Shown one piece after another: positions 12,601 to 27,600 of a stretch of 64,000 nucleotides of DNA (the first letter of the stretch is position 1; every line of letters starts with the position of its first letter). Under the pieces are notes generated by a model. It made no database searches. It worked only from the letters and a program-made list of their open reading frames with translations, and was not told the DNA's origin. The translations under genes were made by a program, and so were the position numbers. The stretch spans positions 105,625,020 to 105,689,019 of the forward strand of contig NC_082594.1 in NCBI RefSeq assembly GCF_030936135.1, given 5' to 3'. Origin of the DNA: Gavia stellata. Its lineage: Eukaryota; Chordata; Aves; Gaviiformes; Gaviidae.

Positions 12601-15600
12601 TACTCATTCACTGTATCCTGTTGTGGTGGGTTGACCTTGGCCAGCTGCCAGATGCCCACCCAGCCACTCTCTCACTTCCTCTCCTCAGCACGACAGGGGA
12701 GAAAATAAAATTAAAAAGCTCATGGGTCAAGAGAAAGATGGGGAGATCACTTAGCAATTACCACCACAGGCAAAACAGACTCAACTTAGGGAAAATGAAT
12801 TAAATTTACTGCCAATCAAAAATAAAGTTAAGTGCAGGGGTTGTGGGGAATGGTGGCTGTGGTCAGTCCGTAACAGCTCCTGTCTGCCGCTCCTTCCTCC
12901 ACACACTTTTCTCCTGCTCCAGCATGGGCTCCTCTCCATGGGCCGCAGTTACTGTCAGGAGCCTGCTCCAACATGGATCCTCCATGCACTTCAGCTTCCT
13001 TCAAAGCATAACCACTTGCTCCAGTGTGGGATCCTCCATGGGCTGCAGCGTGGATATCTGCTCCAGCGTGGTCCTCCGCAGGCTGCAGGGCAAGACCTGC
13101 TCCACCGTGGTTTCTCCATGGGCTGCAGGGGATCCTCACCCCTCAGTGCTCACAGGCTGTTTCTCGCACTTTTTTCCTTACCCCTCACTACCGGGCAGCG
13201 TTTTGCCCTTCCTTACCCAGGCTTTCCCTGAGGCGCCGCCATCGTGGCTGCGGGGCTCAGCCGTGCCCTGCGGTGGGTGGTCGGAGCCGGCTGGAACCGG
13301 CTGTGTCCGGCACGGGGCAGCCCCGGCCTCTCCTCACAGCGGCCGCCCTGCAGCCCCTGCCAGCGCCGGGGCACCTGCGCCTGGTACCCCTGTACCTCTT
13401 CAGAGCTGCTGCTTTGTAGATATCCCACCATCCCCTTCCCCTCTTCCAAATGTATGTCCAACATTTCTTGTTTCTAAGAGAATACAGCTTCACACCTGGC
13501 AATGTGAAGTGAATTTTCATATGTGCACATTACCAAAAGATCCAAATTTGCGTGCAACTATCCTGTCCTTAATATGTTTTAATTTTATCACCACCTTTGT
13601 GTTACCCCAAAATAGTTACAGCAGAAGTTTATAATACAAAAATAAATACGAAGTGAAGAAGACAATTCCAGCAATGCCATTTACGTACCCTTAGAATACT
13701 GAAATAGCAAAAAATATTTGCATTACAAATAGCCCTTGGAAATTTTTTCCACCCCATCAAGAAAGGAAACTTTCCTGTTGGACTTTAAAAAAAGAAATTA
13801 AAAAAACCAAAATGACCCCACACACACTCTGTTGAAACCAAAGGAGGGAACCACTTTGCCAGTGCCTCCCAAAGTAACCAGTACTCCTGCACATCCACAC
13901 ATAGCCTATCTCCTTGGTTTTGTCCAAGCCTGGCCTGGAAGAAAGCCTGAAGTCATTAAGTCATTTTCCTTTTAACCTATTAAGCCCTAATAAGATTTAT
14001 GGAAAGAAAATTAGCTTTTGACTTTTATCCAAACCATGTTGCTTCTAGAACAATATTCCCCCCCCCCCCCCCCATATTCTATATGCCAACAGATAACAAA
14101 TGATGTTTATCTATTGAGATAACATCTTCCTTCATGTGTTCATGACGGCAAGGAGCATTTTGTTCTGAGGCTCTGACAGCAGTTAACACTTGCTAACACC
14201 TAGGTAGGAAGCATTTCTAGGACTCCAGTGTGTGGGTAAAGCCATTTACAAATTATTGGCACATCAACCTTCTCTGTCTGGACACAAAACAGCTCAAATA
14301 CATGCAGTTCACCACTGTATTACATTCACTGTTTCATGGACCTGGAAATTTCTCTCCTCTTTAATACAGATGTCACGCAGGTCACTGTCATGGTCTAACT
14401 ATTCATAAGCTAGAAACCACAATAAGAAAACGTGTTTTATGACTTCTGGGGCAGGATCATGGTACTTACTTCTCACTGTGGAAGTTATGATGAAATTACT
14501 TTGCTTACTTTGTATTGTGAGCTTGCAATTGCACAGTCTCCATATTTCCCCTTTCATCAAGGGATTTATAGAATACGTGAAGATTCTATTATGCAATGCA
14601 TTAAGTACAAAATAAATCAGAAAAAAGAAAGAAGTTCAACATACACACAGTCCTCCTCCTCGCACACACAAACCACACATACACATGACCCTCTTCAAGA
14701 AGCAGTAGAGTCTGAACAGTAACTTAAGGTGATGCAGAGATATCTGACCGAATTAAAACCATTATATATTCTGATCAAGCAGAAAAACAGGAGAGCTCTT
14801 TAAAGCCAAAACATCTCTTCCTTAAAATGTCCTTTTAGAAATGCCTCCTCCAATTATTCAGAATAATTCAGAATCCAAGATCTAAGCTTTGGATTTTAAT
14901 TCACCATATAAAAAGCAATAGTGAAAAGATGACATATTACTGTACCAGTAAACTTTTTGTTCATCAAATGCTTTTATACAGACTGAAAAAAGCCTACTCT
15001 TATTTGTCAGTAACTTCATTTGCTTAGCAATAAACCCCCAAAATACACACTTTCCATTTGATAATCACTCAGAGCTGTAAACTGATACTACTAGCTGGAA
15101 GAATCATTAAGGAAAAGCCTATTAGTCAAACCAAATCAAAGGAAACAGTGTGCCTAGAGGAAGTTACATGAGAACAGAATCAAAACAAAGTTATAAGCAC
15201 AAGAGAAAAAGCAGTCTTGTAGTATTTGTTTTGCCAAGTCCTAAATAGCAGGTGGTCCAGAGCAAAGCTTAACAAAGGATTCAGAGGATACTGTAAGTTT
15301 AGGAAGTCCAATGTCCCAAGAATAAAGCGATAATGAAGCCAGTTCTCTTACTGAAATCCCTGAAAGAGAATAGGAAACCAGACATCTGTTTGGTGTTAGC
15401 ATCCTTCAGACACATGACCACCTCAGGGTAAACCATCAGCAACATGCTTAGATGCTGATGCAGACTTCTCAGCTATGTAACTACCTACCATGAGGTACTC
15501 AAATGATACGTAGAGTTTTGCTACAGTCACATCATTTAAACACTTGCATCTGTTTTGGCTCTCCTCTTGCCATATTTTTTCCTAAGAGAAGTAGTCCATA

Positions 15601-18600
15601 GATTACATAGTCCATAAATGGGGAAGGGGGAGGAGAAGCTATCTACCTCTGGACAGAATTAGTTGTGAATCACCTAAAAAAAAAAACAAAAACAACAAAC
15701 AACACCAAACCAAACACCACAAAACACTAACTCCCCTTCTTCTTACTGGTCTAAGATGCGGTTGCTACAACTGAAAGGCTATCAACCCTGCTCACAGTGG
15801 TGTTGGCAGGCTAGACTACGTTAACTCCAACAGTTAAACAACAGGCAGCCAGGACTCAGGCCCACCACTCTTCCCAGCCACGTTGCTGTCAGTGGTCAGT
15901 GTTTAAGCATCTTCCATCAGTTCTGCGTGGTGAACTTACAGCAAACATGCTGGAAAGAAATCGGGAGTATTCACAGCCTCTGCAGGAGTACCCGGTATTG
16001 GCCAGATTCCTTAACCAATCTCCAAAACTGGCAATTTAGGCACCAAAATGTAGCCAGAAATAACTGGAGTAAACCCAGCTTCATTAAGAAAACATAACAT
16101 AAACATGGCATTAAGACTTCAAATTTTGGACAAGGGCTAGAAGAAATTATCCCACATCATGGGAAAAAAAGGAAAAAGTAGCTCAACTTCAGTCTTTCAG
16201 TTATCTTGAATTACAAAATTTTTTGAATCTTAAAGAAGAATAATAGAACAGGATTTACACTGGGCAGAGTTTATCCGATTCATAAAAACACAAGCCTGCA
16301 TACCTTCAGCCACAGCAGCACTTCTGTCATGTTTTGGAAACTGCTAGACTTAAACACAGCAAGTTATAGAAAACAGGTAAATCCAATATTTAGTTTGGCT
16401 TCTCTTTTGGAAGAGCAGCTATTACAAAACTAAAATTCCATCTCTACAGCTGAGTAGGAGGCACACAAAATTGACCTTCCCTGCACCCCCAGCAAATCCA
16501 AAAAGATTTCCCCAAAACCCAAAGGCATTTTCCCCCCCTCCAGCCCAGGCTCAGAGCCCTGCACAATGCAGTAATCCTCCACTCCATTTGCTCTCCTGAA
16601 CCGAGCTATACATCTGAAGCTGATAACAAAGCCAGCATCCAAATGGTAGGTCACCTTTCTGGGAAGTCAGCAGATACTCTCTTCACCTTTTTTTATTAAA
16701 AGATCTCAAATTAAGAGCAAAAGCAGTCAAATTAAAAAAAAAAAAATAAACTATCTACAGATACTCAAGTAAGACAAAGCAGTCAAGTTTCAAGGTATCC
16801 TGCCTGCAGGACCTCTATTGCAACAAAGCAAGGTGTCACCCTAAAGCATACTTTACGGTGGTTCCTCCAAACCAAAAAACCCTGACAAGTAATCAGTTGT
16901 TTCAGAAATAACAACACTCCCCCCAAAAAAAACCTTAGGCTAAAGTGACACAGTTTAAATGGCCAAGCTGCCCAAGTTCAAATAGTTTTTCTTGGATTTA
17001 CTACTTATTACATATACAGAGGTCTAGAGTCTAATACAAAAGAAGCGCTACTTTATTTAGATGTAGCATAAAAATAAAAACAATCCTCCACACTCATCTG
17101 TTACAGAAAGTAGGTTTTAATCAGCTTCAGTAACTCTGCCTTCATAATGGAAATCACATGAGAAACAGAACGCAGAGGTGCATTTTCATCCAGCCAGGAG
17201 TTATTTAAACAGGGGAAGAGAAGCTTTGCCAGAAAGTGACTAAGAGCAGGATTTCTACCTGTATTAAAAGCTGTTATTGGATGATCTGAGGAGCTCTCAC
17301 TCGGGAAAGAAGTTCTTGTGTTAAATGCCTCAACTACAGAGCAGACAAGGGAAGAGGTTTTCATTTATAATGCCAACCTAAGAATGAGTTAACCCTCAGC
17401 TTTGTGTGTACTGTATAGTGCAGTCTGATGGTGCCTTTATTCTTAACTTTCAAGTTAAGCAAAAAAAATCTTGAAAGTAAAAAAGTAATAAGAGACTGAA
17501 GTTTTCAGAGCCAATTATCTAAAGTTATCAGTAGTAGTCCTAAGGGTTTAAGATCATGTTAATGATTCATTTCAGAGCAGAGCCCCAAAGGACAGTTGGC
17601 CCTGGAAACACAGAACTGGAAGTGCCTGTAGAAGAGAAAGTTGGGAATAAGAGGAATAAGGACAAGAAAGGAAGAGATTATTTAGGTCAGCCTTTCTGAA
17701 GAAACTGAACACCAAAGCACAACAATTCCAGATAAACTGAACAGCCTCTTAAGCGCTTCCAGCAGTCCCATGATTACTGCATGAGATGGTGTGGGAAGTT
17801 CTGAGGAAAAATAAATTTATAATTCATTTTTATATAATTAATTATCAAAATGTAAAATTCTATTCCCTTCAGAGGTTTGGGGTTTTTGCCTCTTCTTTTT
17901 CTACTCACACAGAAGAGAGGAAGGTTTGAATTCACAGCTTGCAAAGGTTCATTGTAGCATGGAGTTTATTCCAACAGAGGGACAATCCAGAAAGCACATG
18001 CTATTAACCAAGTAAGTATTTATGGCTCGCAATTCTACAAGACTCAAAACTCCACTACTCTTCTTATCTCCATGGTAATTCAGAGTGAGCTTCTGAAATC
18101 GGGGGATGGGGTTTTAAACTAGTCAGGCTCTCACAAAAAAGCCAGTTTTCCAGCCCTCTCCCGGTCCTGCTCAACATTGGTTTCCACGGCAACTCAGCAG
18201 TGGCTCAAAGACAGCTTGCAAATGCAGTGCAAGCCTGTAGCTGCTTCAGCTGTTGCTTATTTTAAGATGCATCAGGATGCTGATGACTTATGTCTAGTAC
18301 CATCATGTTTCAAAAGACCATGAGAATAGGCTATGGGAGTAGAAGCCCCTTGCCACTGCTGTCCTGCCCACCTCATATCACACATTACAGCAGTAATCTG
18401 AAGGAACAGATTTCCAGTTGCATTACTAGGTGTAACAATTCAGCAAAACACTTGCCTGTGCAAATACCTAAAGAAATTGTCGTAGAACGATTTTTAAATT
18501 TACAGAACAAAGGTAGGTACCCAGGGCAAACTGGCATGTTCCTCTGAAGTCAATAGTACTCGACTGATTTACATCAGCTGTAAAAATCAGCCCTGAAACA

Positions 18601-21600
18601 CAAGAGCACTGGGAAACTAGAAGAAACAAACACCAACCTCAAAACCCACACAACCATTCCGGCCCACAATTCAAGATAGAGATCTCTGAAGTCTCCTACA
18701 ACATTTAAGTGACTTCTGCTGGAATTGCCAAGCAATTTGAAACAGATAAACATTTTCAAGAAGTTACACCATTTATATACCTGCAAATAGACATATTACT
18801 TATCTAAAAAAGCCTGAAAACAAATTTAGTTTACTTTCCAACTGTGCCAACCAGCATTAGTTACAATTCCAGTAAACACCATATGAAAACGGAGTCCCAG
18901 CTCATTCAGAACCAGTGAAGTCATTCAAGCTCCCTCACTGTAGGATCATGTTTCCAGATGCTAAGAAGAACATCAAGAAGATACAATTTTAAATCGTTGT
19001 AAGTAAATACATTGTTATAGTGAAGGAATATCTCTTCCCATAGTTAGTCTTACTCATTTAAATTGGAACCAAATTTCCTGTGCATCCTCAGTCCCTTCTC
19101 AAGTTTATAGTAGCTTTTCCCCAGTAGGTCTTCTCAACCCCTTTTTGACTAATCTAAGCATTTCTACAAAGCTCTTCCACTGCAGTGGATGAGTACGTAT
19201 GAGTATGTATTAAGTTTTGGCTTCTAAAGGTATAGGAGTAGCTAACTAACCAGAACTGTGCATTGTAAACAGATCCTAAGTAGCAGGTAGGACAGCTAAT
19301 TTGACCAGCTATGCCCAAATGTCTCATTTTCAGCAAAGTGTAATAATCAAAGCCAAGTCAGCATTGTCACCTTCTGTGCCCCACTGAAGGGGATGATATG
19401 TCTGAAATACATTAATTTAAAACAAAATATGAATTGTTCTTGCTGAAGCAAATATTGTCCTAGAATATACTTCTATACTAATATGCAACAAAAGTCAGAA
19501 TAACTCCTTGTGGTGACTTTTTAAAAAGGGCTTTACACAGGCTTTCTCCCATTCAGTTTTTGCTGAATTTGGGACATACCATGACTTCATTTTAGCTAGC
19601 ATATTTCTTAAAAAAAAAAAAAAAGCAGAGTCTTTCCAAAAACAGTAGGATGCTCTTTAAATACAAATACTCAGCAAGAGCCTTGTGCAATGCTTTGTGA
19701 ACTTGGGATTTCTGAGGAGATGTTTCCAATAACTGGGGGTGGTGGTGGCAGTGTTTTCACTTGAGCAAGTTTCACTCAAACCATGAATTGTAGGACTGCA
19801 TCCTATTAGTGATAAACAGCACTGAACTTTACAAGATTCTTTGCTCATATGAGCTGGGAACATGATGACCACTTCTCTCTTGGCCAAAAGAATTTGGTGA
19901 ACCCTTCCTAATAATCCAAATGCAATTGCCAAATTAGCTCATCCCATTTTCATTCACACATGATCTCTTACACTGCCAAGTTTGCTCAATAGTCTCTTCC
20001 TGCCAGAAGCAGCTAACAGTCATGTTTGATGACTATTACTTTCAATCAACATTGTAGTTTACAATATGAATGCATATCTTTAGCCTTAATTCTACAGGCC
20101 TTTAATAGATAATTTAGTTCTTTAATAACAAATTTTCTAGAAGCACCTTTGGGCACATTTGAACAAGACTGAAGCCACTCCTTCAATTCAATTAAGGCTG
20201 ATACGGATTAAGAGTAGCTAGAACAAACAGAAGATGTTTTGCATGCTTAAAGGAGAAGGACGATTAGAAGAAATCCTCCGGAAGGTAGAGCTAGGAACAA
20301 TAGGTCACAGTATAATAGGTGCCAAGTTTTCCTTAAAGGGGATGAAGAGGGTAAAAAAAAAAAACCACCACAACAAAACAAAACACTACAGTCCTCATCA
20401 CATTAAAAAGCTACACAAGCAAAACAACATATGGGTATTCAGATTAGAAAACATCAGAAGAACAACACTGGAAAGTTACACAGGAAACAGGAATAAACAT
20501 AATAGAGTAACTCTGTGCTTTGTTTATTTATTTTAAAATCAAGCATAAGTGTTAACTTAGTGATCATCACAGCTTTTCAACAGAAGGGATGTGTTAGGAG
20601 CCACATCCTCAAGAATATTTGGGTAAGGTTCACTAATGAAACACTGCTGCTTTGCATCAGAGGAAGGGAAAGCTCAGTATGTGAGCCAACATTCACAATT
20701 CACTGGTTTGCTGCTTCATGTAACAGGATTTGATTATCTGGTCTGCAGGTACTTAAACTAAGAAATTACCAGCTGTTTCACTCTCACGAAAATGAAACAA
20801 AAAAAAGATGTCAGCAATTCTGTAATGCTGTAAAACTACAACAAAAAATAATCCAGGAGACAGAATGGTTTGTATGGAAGACAAATAATCTTGACATAAT
20901 TAAAGTCAATCTAGTTACAGTTCAGAGACAAAAATAGTACTGGGAACATGTAGAGCTGGGAATATTTTACATTTTTTTTTTAAAGCCATTAGTTTTTTTG
21001 GTTGGGTTTTGTTGGGTTTTTTTTTTTTTTTTTTTTTTAGAATAAACCATATCTGATCAAGGATTCAGCCCTCTGGGTCACTACTCTCTCAAGCACAACT
21101 TAGTGCTTAAAACTCTGGTTGTCAAAATGGCTGTTGTCTGGAATATTCTACAGCGCACATATGTTATAATAACATCAAAAAACACGTGTTACATTTCTAG
21201 AATACTTGTTAGAGTCAATAAATCAACACATTTCATGAAACCATGACTCCCAGATAGGCATATAAGCTGCTTTAAACTACTGTTTTGCCATCTGCTTTGC
21301 CTACTTCTGCCCATATTCCCTTTATAACCAACTGCTCATGAGACGTTGATGCTCTAGAAACTGATGTGACACTATTATTGCTTAAACTGAAGTTTCCATT
21401 AGAAATAAGACTAAATAATACCGCTTTGAAGGTGCCTGTGCTCTTTCAACTCAGGTCAACTAATTTCAATTTAAGGATCTCTTTTTGAGAAAGATGACTG
21501 AAGAACAGGCCAAGGACTATGCTGGCAAACAGATTATACACATGGAACCCAAACACATACTAAGGTCTTCAGACTTCAGCTCTAAATTCACAGAACAATA

Positions 21601-24600
21601 TGTTTTAGGAAGAAGAGGATCTGTGCACATTTACATATTTATTCCCACTGTTGTTGTAGGGCTGAGCTTCTTGCAATGAGCCTGGATGGTACAGAGCTAG
21701 CATCAGCGGAGCTGTGAGTGGTCAAAAAAAAAAAAAAAAAAAATATCAAGAAAGGGAACCAGGTGGCTTGTTGAATAATAGATTGCTACCAGCATTTCTC
21801 TTCTAGAAGAGGAACTCACGACCAACTAAGTAAAAGTTCAACAGTTCTGCTGAAAGTGCCTTTGTAAAATAAGGCCATAAGCTTTTATGGTTTATGTTTA
21901 CAAGTGCCAGGTATTGTTTTAGGGCAGATGAGGAACAGGTTCCTTGCAAGAAAAAATTAATTGCTCTTTCATAGGAAAGAGCATCTACTTCAGAGCTTAC
22001 AGATATGCAACTCTTCATAGCCAAGTCTACACATCATCTTCTACTTAAACAGGCTGATTTCTTAACTAAGCCCCTTGCTACATTTAGCCATAGGAACTTC
22101 CTTTGATACTGTCTGTCTACCCCGCACACATTTTCCATCCTGAGGCAGAGGCAGCTAAAGAACATGGACTGTCTACCCTTCAGTCACCACAATTGACAAT
22201 CTAAAATAATCAGATTTCATACCACATTTTTACGTACAAGATTTCGGCAGGGCTCCATAAAGCTATAAGGGATTCAAATGCAGCATATAGGTGCAGGATT
22301 GCAGCCTTAACAGCAACACGATGCAGTAGATGATTTTTCTAGTTTTCAGATTATTAGTCCCACCCCAAAACTGAAGGTGTTTAAGTTACTAACATATCTA
22401 TATTGGACATACTATTTTAAATAGTATGCCTATAGACAGGGTTACTAGGCATCCAATCAACTTCTTTGTGTACATATTGGACACACAAGCTACTCTGTTA
22501 GTTCAATTGATATTCTCTCCAGTTACGATTTGTCCCTCTCCTTCTCTTTGTATTCATGCAATGTGACCTAATTCAGCTTCAAAAGAAGTGCTATTTCCTC
22601 CTTACCCCCTCCCAATATTTCATTAACTGCTTGTAACATCTAATTTCTGCTGTAATCCATAGGTACAGCATCGCTTCAGTAACAAACAGCAGCTCTGTTC
22701 CTTGCCCATCCTGTTCTCCCTCCAAGCTGCTCTTTTACTTGGGGGGGGGGGAGCGTACACTGTTATATACAATCAATTGTTAAAGATGCCAATAAGATCA
22801 AAGTTCAACTTTGCCCCCCCAAAAAAATTAGATGAAGTTAAACCCAGTTGTTTCAGAGTTTATTAAATGCTAGGCTGATCCTAAATACTGACTTATTCCC
22901 AGCTTTCCAAACTGAAGTGTAAAACAATCTTTTGGGTTTAATAGATTTTGTTATATAGATATTCTATCCTTTTAGGTTCTGTTATTTTACTAGAAGACAA
23001 AGTATCTGTCTTAAAGTTTTATGAGATTTTCACAAGAAAATATAAGTTTTCTGTGACTTTCTTGTTGGACTGAAGACTAGCTTAAAAAGGTAAGAAAAAA
23101 ACCTTCTGCATAGCTTTGATGTTCCATAGAAGACATTAAATTTGCTTTAACTCAAGAAAAATGTTCTGCACCTGAAAGTCCGTACATATAAGAACTGGGT
23201 ATCCCCCTCCTCTTTCTCTGTTTACATAGCTTTCAAAAGCTTTGAATAAACTTTAAATGAGTTTAAATGCTTATAAAGAGACATCACTTCATTCTTCTCT
23301 CCCAAAAATCAGTGCATTCTCCCAACAGCTATTTATGTTAGAAAGCCAGTGCACTCTTTGGCAACTGGGCAAAACCTTCGTAGCACTGTTTTCCCTCCCT
23401 TCTACCCCCTAAAAAAGGGGGCTAAGAATTTGAACACAGCTGGGAAGTGAACAGCAACTGTGTGTGGATTGTTACAGTCTTGAGGACTCAGCTAGAGGTA
23501 CGACTGGAACATGAATGAAATAGATAAGAGTATGCAGTGACAGGGGAAGAATAGAGCTGAAAACCATTTTTTCATTAGTCTCTCTACGTGTGGTGCTGAT
23601 TCCCTGTTGGTAAACAGCCTGCCCAGATGACTTTTATCCCCTAGAACATAATTTATTGAAAGGCTCTGAAGATGAGTGCTATAAGTACATTAACTTCTGG
23701 AAGTACCCCATGCCATTGTTTCAACAACACTTAAACTGAACATGGAGAAAGACAAGAGTCACATTTACTTTTTCTACCTAATACATTTCAAAAGACTTCT
23801 GTATCACTTAACTCAAACAGCACTAGTTGATGTCCAGGACGTAGGTCTTATTTAGAAAAGGAAAAAAAAATAAAGCACTTGCCTTACAAATAGAATTATG
23901 TGAAAGCCTCTTAGAATGTATAGCAAGTAGCAAAACCATACACTAACGCAGCCCAAAGGGTCGCTTCTTGATGTCTAAGCATACTTCCACTATGGATGCA
24001 TCTGCTTACTTCTCTCTACCTCCTCTCCCAGGCACCAACTTTGATGTTACCAGTGAATCTGGAGTGTCTGAATTTGTTTGCTTTACTAGTCACTCCAATA
24101 CTACAACAGCACCATCTTAAAAATCTTATGAGCCCTTACTACTACCTGGTTGTCCCAAACCTCCCTCTCTTCTACATTTTCAGATGCTGTATTGCTCTGT
24201 TTCAATATTGAAATACTGATCCCTTCAGGAGCCTCTCAAATGATTATGACATTCTTGTGTGTCAGTGAATCACATTACACCAGGGAGGATCATTATGCTG
24301 GTGAACAGAAGGCAACAGCAGCATTCATTGCAAGATATAAAGAATACTCAAATACTGACTAAAACCAAAACTTTCCCATAAAAATATTTACTGACATTTA
24401 AACGGAAAGCTACTAAGTCTTCTCGGAGGATAAAGACCTTTTCTGCACAAACTCATCCAACATCTAAGCATTGCTGTTAATGACCTTTTAGTTAGACTTT
24501 ATATGGACATTAGAGGAGAAAGAAAGGAAAAAAAAAAGAGATAATCTTCCTCTATTTAATTATTCCTACAGTTAGGAGTTGTAAACACCTGAAACAAGCT

Positions 24601-27600
24601 GGAGTTGTTTATGTGCAGTATAAGCCACTGACTAGTTACAATCTTCTAAGTCTCAAGCAATGAAAAATATGCATTTATCTGTTAGAAGTTACTAAAATTT
24701 ATACCCTTTTCCAAATCTTGACATATAACATCTTAATTGGCAAGACATCACCTTAAAAATTGTTTAATTCAGCAGCAGCATTTAAAGAGTCTTCAGTCAT
24801 GTCACATTTATTATAGAAAGCGTATATTTCTGTTTAGAATTAACTTGCCCAGCTTAAGATTTAACTTAATTCACGCGCACACCTTTCATATAGCAAAGGT
24901 CTGCTAAGTGCATTTTTCTCAGTAGGGCCTGACTTCCCCCAATCTACGTTTTAAAAACGTTCAGGCTCTTGAGCAAGCTCAACACCCTAACACCAGTCAA
25001 TCGGACCCAGCAAAGCCCTGTAGCATCAAAATGGTGGCTCAGAATGCCCCAGCCGATGTCACTAAGCAGTGCCTCCAGCCAGAGCTGCAGGGGCTCCCAG
25101 CCAGCAGCCCTCCACAGGTCTTGGCACCCCAAAGCCCATACTTCTCATCCCCAGCCACTGTGCCCTCTCAGATTTTTCTGTATTTAGGCGGGGAAGCAGC
25201 CTCCCCAAATACAGCAGTATAGCCCTTCGCTATTAAATACATGGCACAGCTTGCTTGAACCCCGGTTGCAGAAGTGCTCACCACCACCAGTTTCAATGGT
25301 GTCAAAGCTGCATCAAAGCCCTCTCATGCTCCCCAAAATCCCAGTCAATCTGGCACAAGGGTACATAAAACAAGAGCCACAAACAAGAAGCCAGGAGCAT
25401 GAGAGAGAATTTCTCACCTTTGTGGTTGACTAGCTTAAAGACTGGAGGAAGGGCAGAAAATCAGTTTAGGTGGCCCAACAGTCAAAGGGCAAAGAAGCAA
25501 TATTTACTTTTTAAGACCATTTTATAGAAACAGAAAGGGTACTGGAGCACAAAAGCTAGCCATAACATGCACCTAAACACACCTACGCATTCTACAGATA
25601 TCATTCCAGATGATGTGTTTTTACTCATTTTTGCCAGTACAGCTACTAGAAGGCTTCAGTTACGAACCAGGGCCTCCCAGAGGTAAGTATTGTCTATATA
25701 TTAAAGTGGTAAACAGCTGTCTCACTTGCATAATATGTATTCAAACTCTGGTTTTCTACATATTGTTCCCTCATATGTTTACAAGTGTGCCAAGCACAAA
25801 CAGTTCTCCAACTCTAACCCAGCTCTAGTCAACATACACAAGTCCTTAGCACACCACCCCCAACAATTTCTCCCAATTCATACTGGGCACTTTCTGCAGA
25901 CTGAGATTCAATACATAATCAGTTTGGTTTCTTTATTATATTAATTTGAGCAAAAGTAACTTCTAAAGAATGCATGTTCCATCATTACCTCCAAATACTA
26001 TGCTAGCAGCTTGTGAACAGCAAATAATAGCCCCTATTGTTAACATTATCTGGTACCAAAACAACCCTACAATACATCACTTTCCATCCAGACGATAATA
26101 TGTTTTGTTTCCCTTTGAGTCTGATCCAGTGGTTTGAGAGCATGTTCAACCCTTAAGAAGTTAATCCAAACAAAAGCTATGTAAATATATCTATTGAAAC
26201 TTCATAACTGTAGGGTCTGTTCTTTCCAGCTCAAGTCTGGTCATTTCTTACTTTCTTAAACAGCCAGGATCAAGTTGTAGCTATTTCAATGCAAGTTTGA
26301 TCTTCCCATCTCTTACTGAAAACTGCTACGTTTTGAACTTGTAAAAAGCAAGCATTCAAAAAGGCTTATTGCCAGATTTTTCTATCATGTTTTCCCCTGC
26401 AAATAATCTTTGAGAGAAACTGAACGCCTGCTTTAATTCCTATTAACCAGGAGGGGTTACTGACTTACTAGCGGTTCAACAACTACCACTGTTGTATTAC
26501 TTGCTATTGTTCAGAAATGGCTAATTTCCTCTTCTTCCTTCTCCAAAAGCTCCTTCACCTCCCAGTGTATGTGAGAAACTGACAAGTGAACAGGACCAGA
26601 TGTTCAGCTGGCCAAGTTCACCTTCTGCTTGGTTTAAGAAGTTTTATATAAGCACTTGAATGCTCAATGATACACTGTGAGCATAGAGGTGACATAACTC
26701 ATTGGAGTCCTCCAGAAAAAAAGTGGCTTTGGAAATACAGGTGAGCACAAGCACTGGCAATCATCCAAAAGCTCCTCCAGCCTCATTTGCTGTCTCATTC
26801 TTTGAAATACATATTCATTTCCCCAAAAAACCCAGTATTTAGATAAAGGAAACAAATAATTTGTCTTGATTACAAGACACCATAATATTTGCTTTAAGCT
26901 TCCTGTGGTGGAATTACAGCACAGCCACGTACAACACTTCGAGGAAGACACGACAGGCTTTTCTGCAGAAATATTTTGTTAAAACTGATAGTACTTTGAC
27001 AAGTACTCGGGATGGGAAAAGACATGCCAGAAAGTAAAAATGTAACAAAGCTAGCTTTACAAAATTTGGGAGGGGAGGGGGAGGAGAAAGGCGAGCTAAC
27101 CGGAAAAGAATTAGTTACTGGTGAATGAACAGCCTTTCAGCTTCCACATAACATTTCCCTCAGTTTCCATTAAAGTACTCACTTCATTATAAATTAGCCA
27201 CTAAACTAGAAAGTAAGAACTTGTAAATCATCTATTTTTCCACATATATGCAATAGTGCCACAAAGTTATCCTGGTGGAGAAAAAAAACCCCATCAGCCA
27301 AACAAGAAAAAACAGCAATAAGATAGTTCATTGCATACATCCACAGGGACACTATTTTAAGCAATTTTTTGTTTGTTTGTTATCATTGTATAACTTCAAG
27401 GGAACCAATTTAGCCATTCCATATGGCCCTGGCAAATAGTCTGCAATGACAAATACAAATGTCTACCTTGTACTTGAATTGTTTTGATATACAAGATATT
27501 TATATTGCAATGCTGACATTTCTGGCTGTGTGAACATTTCTTAGTAATCTTCCTTTACATAAGCATTTACACTGGAGTCACCTCTAGCATTGCTAAGAGA

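Noticed and set aside
12843..13634. 263-codon plus-strand open frame and overlapping frames
   Set aside because: They fall within the ERV LTR and its GC-rich tandem array and resemble no retroviral protein.
24948..24962. Near-palindrome ACGTTTTAAAAACGT
   Set aside because: Short AT-rich palindromes are expected by chance at this size; no context supports a function.
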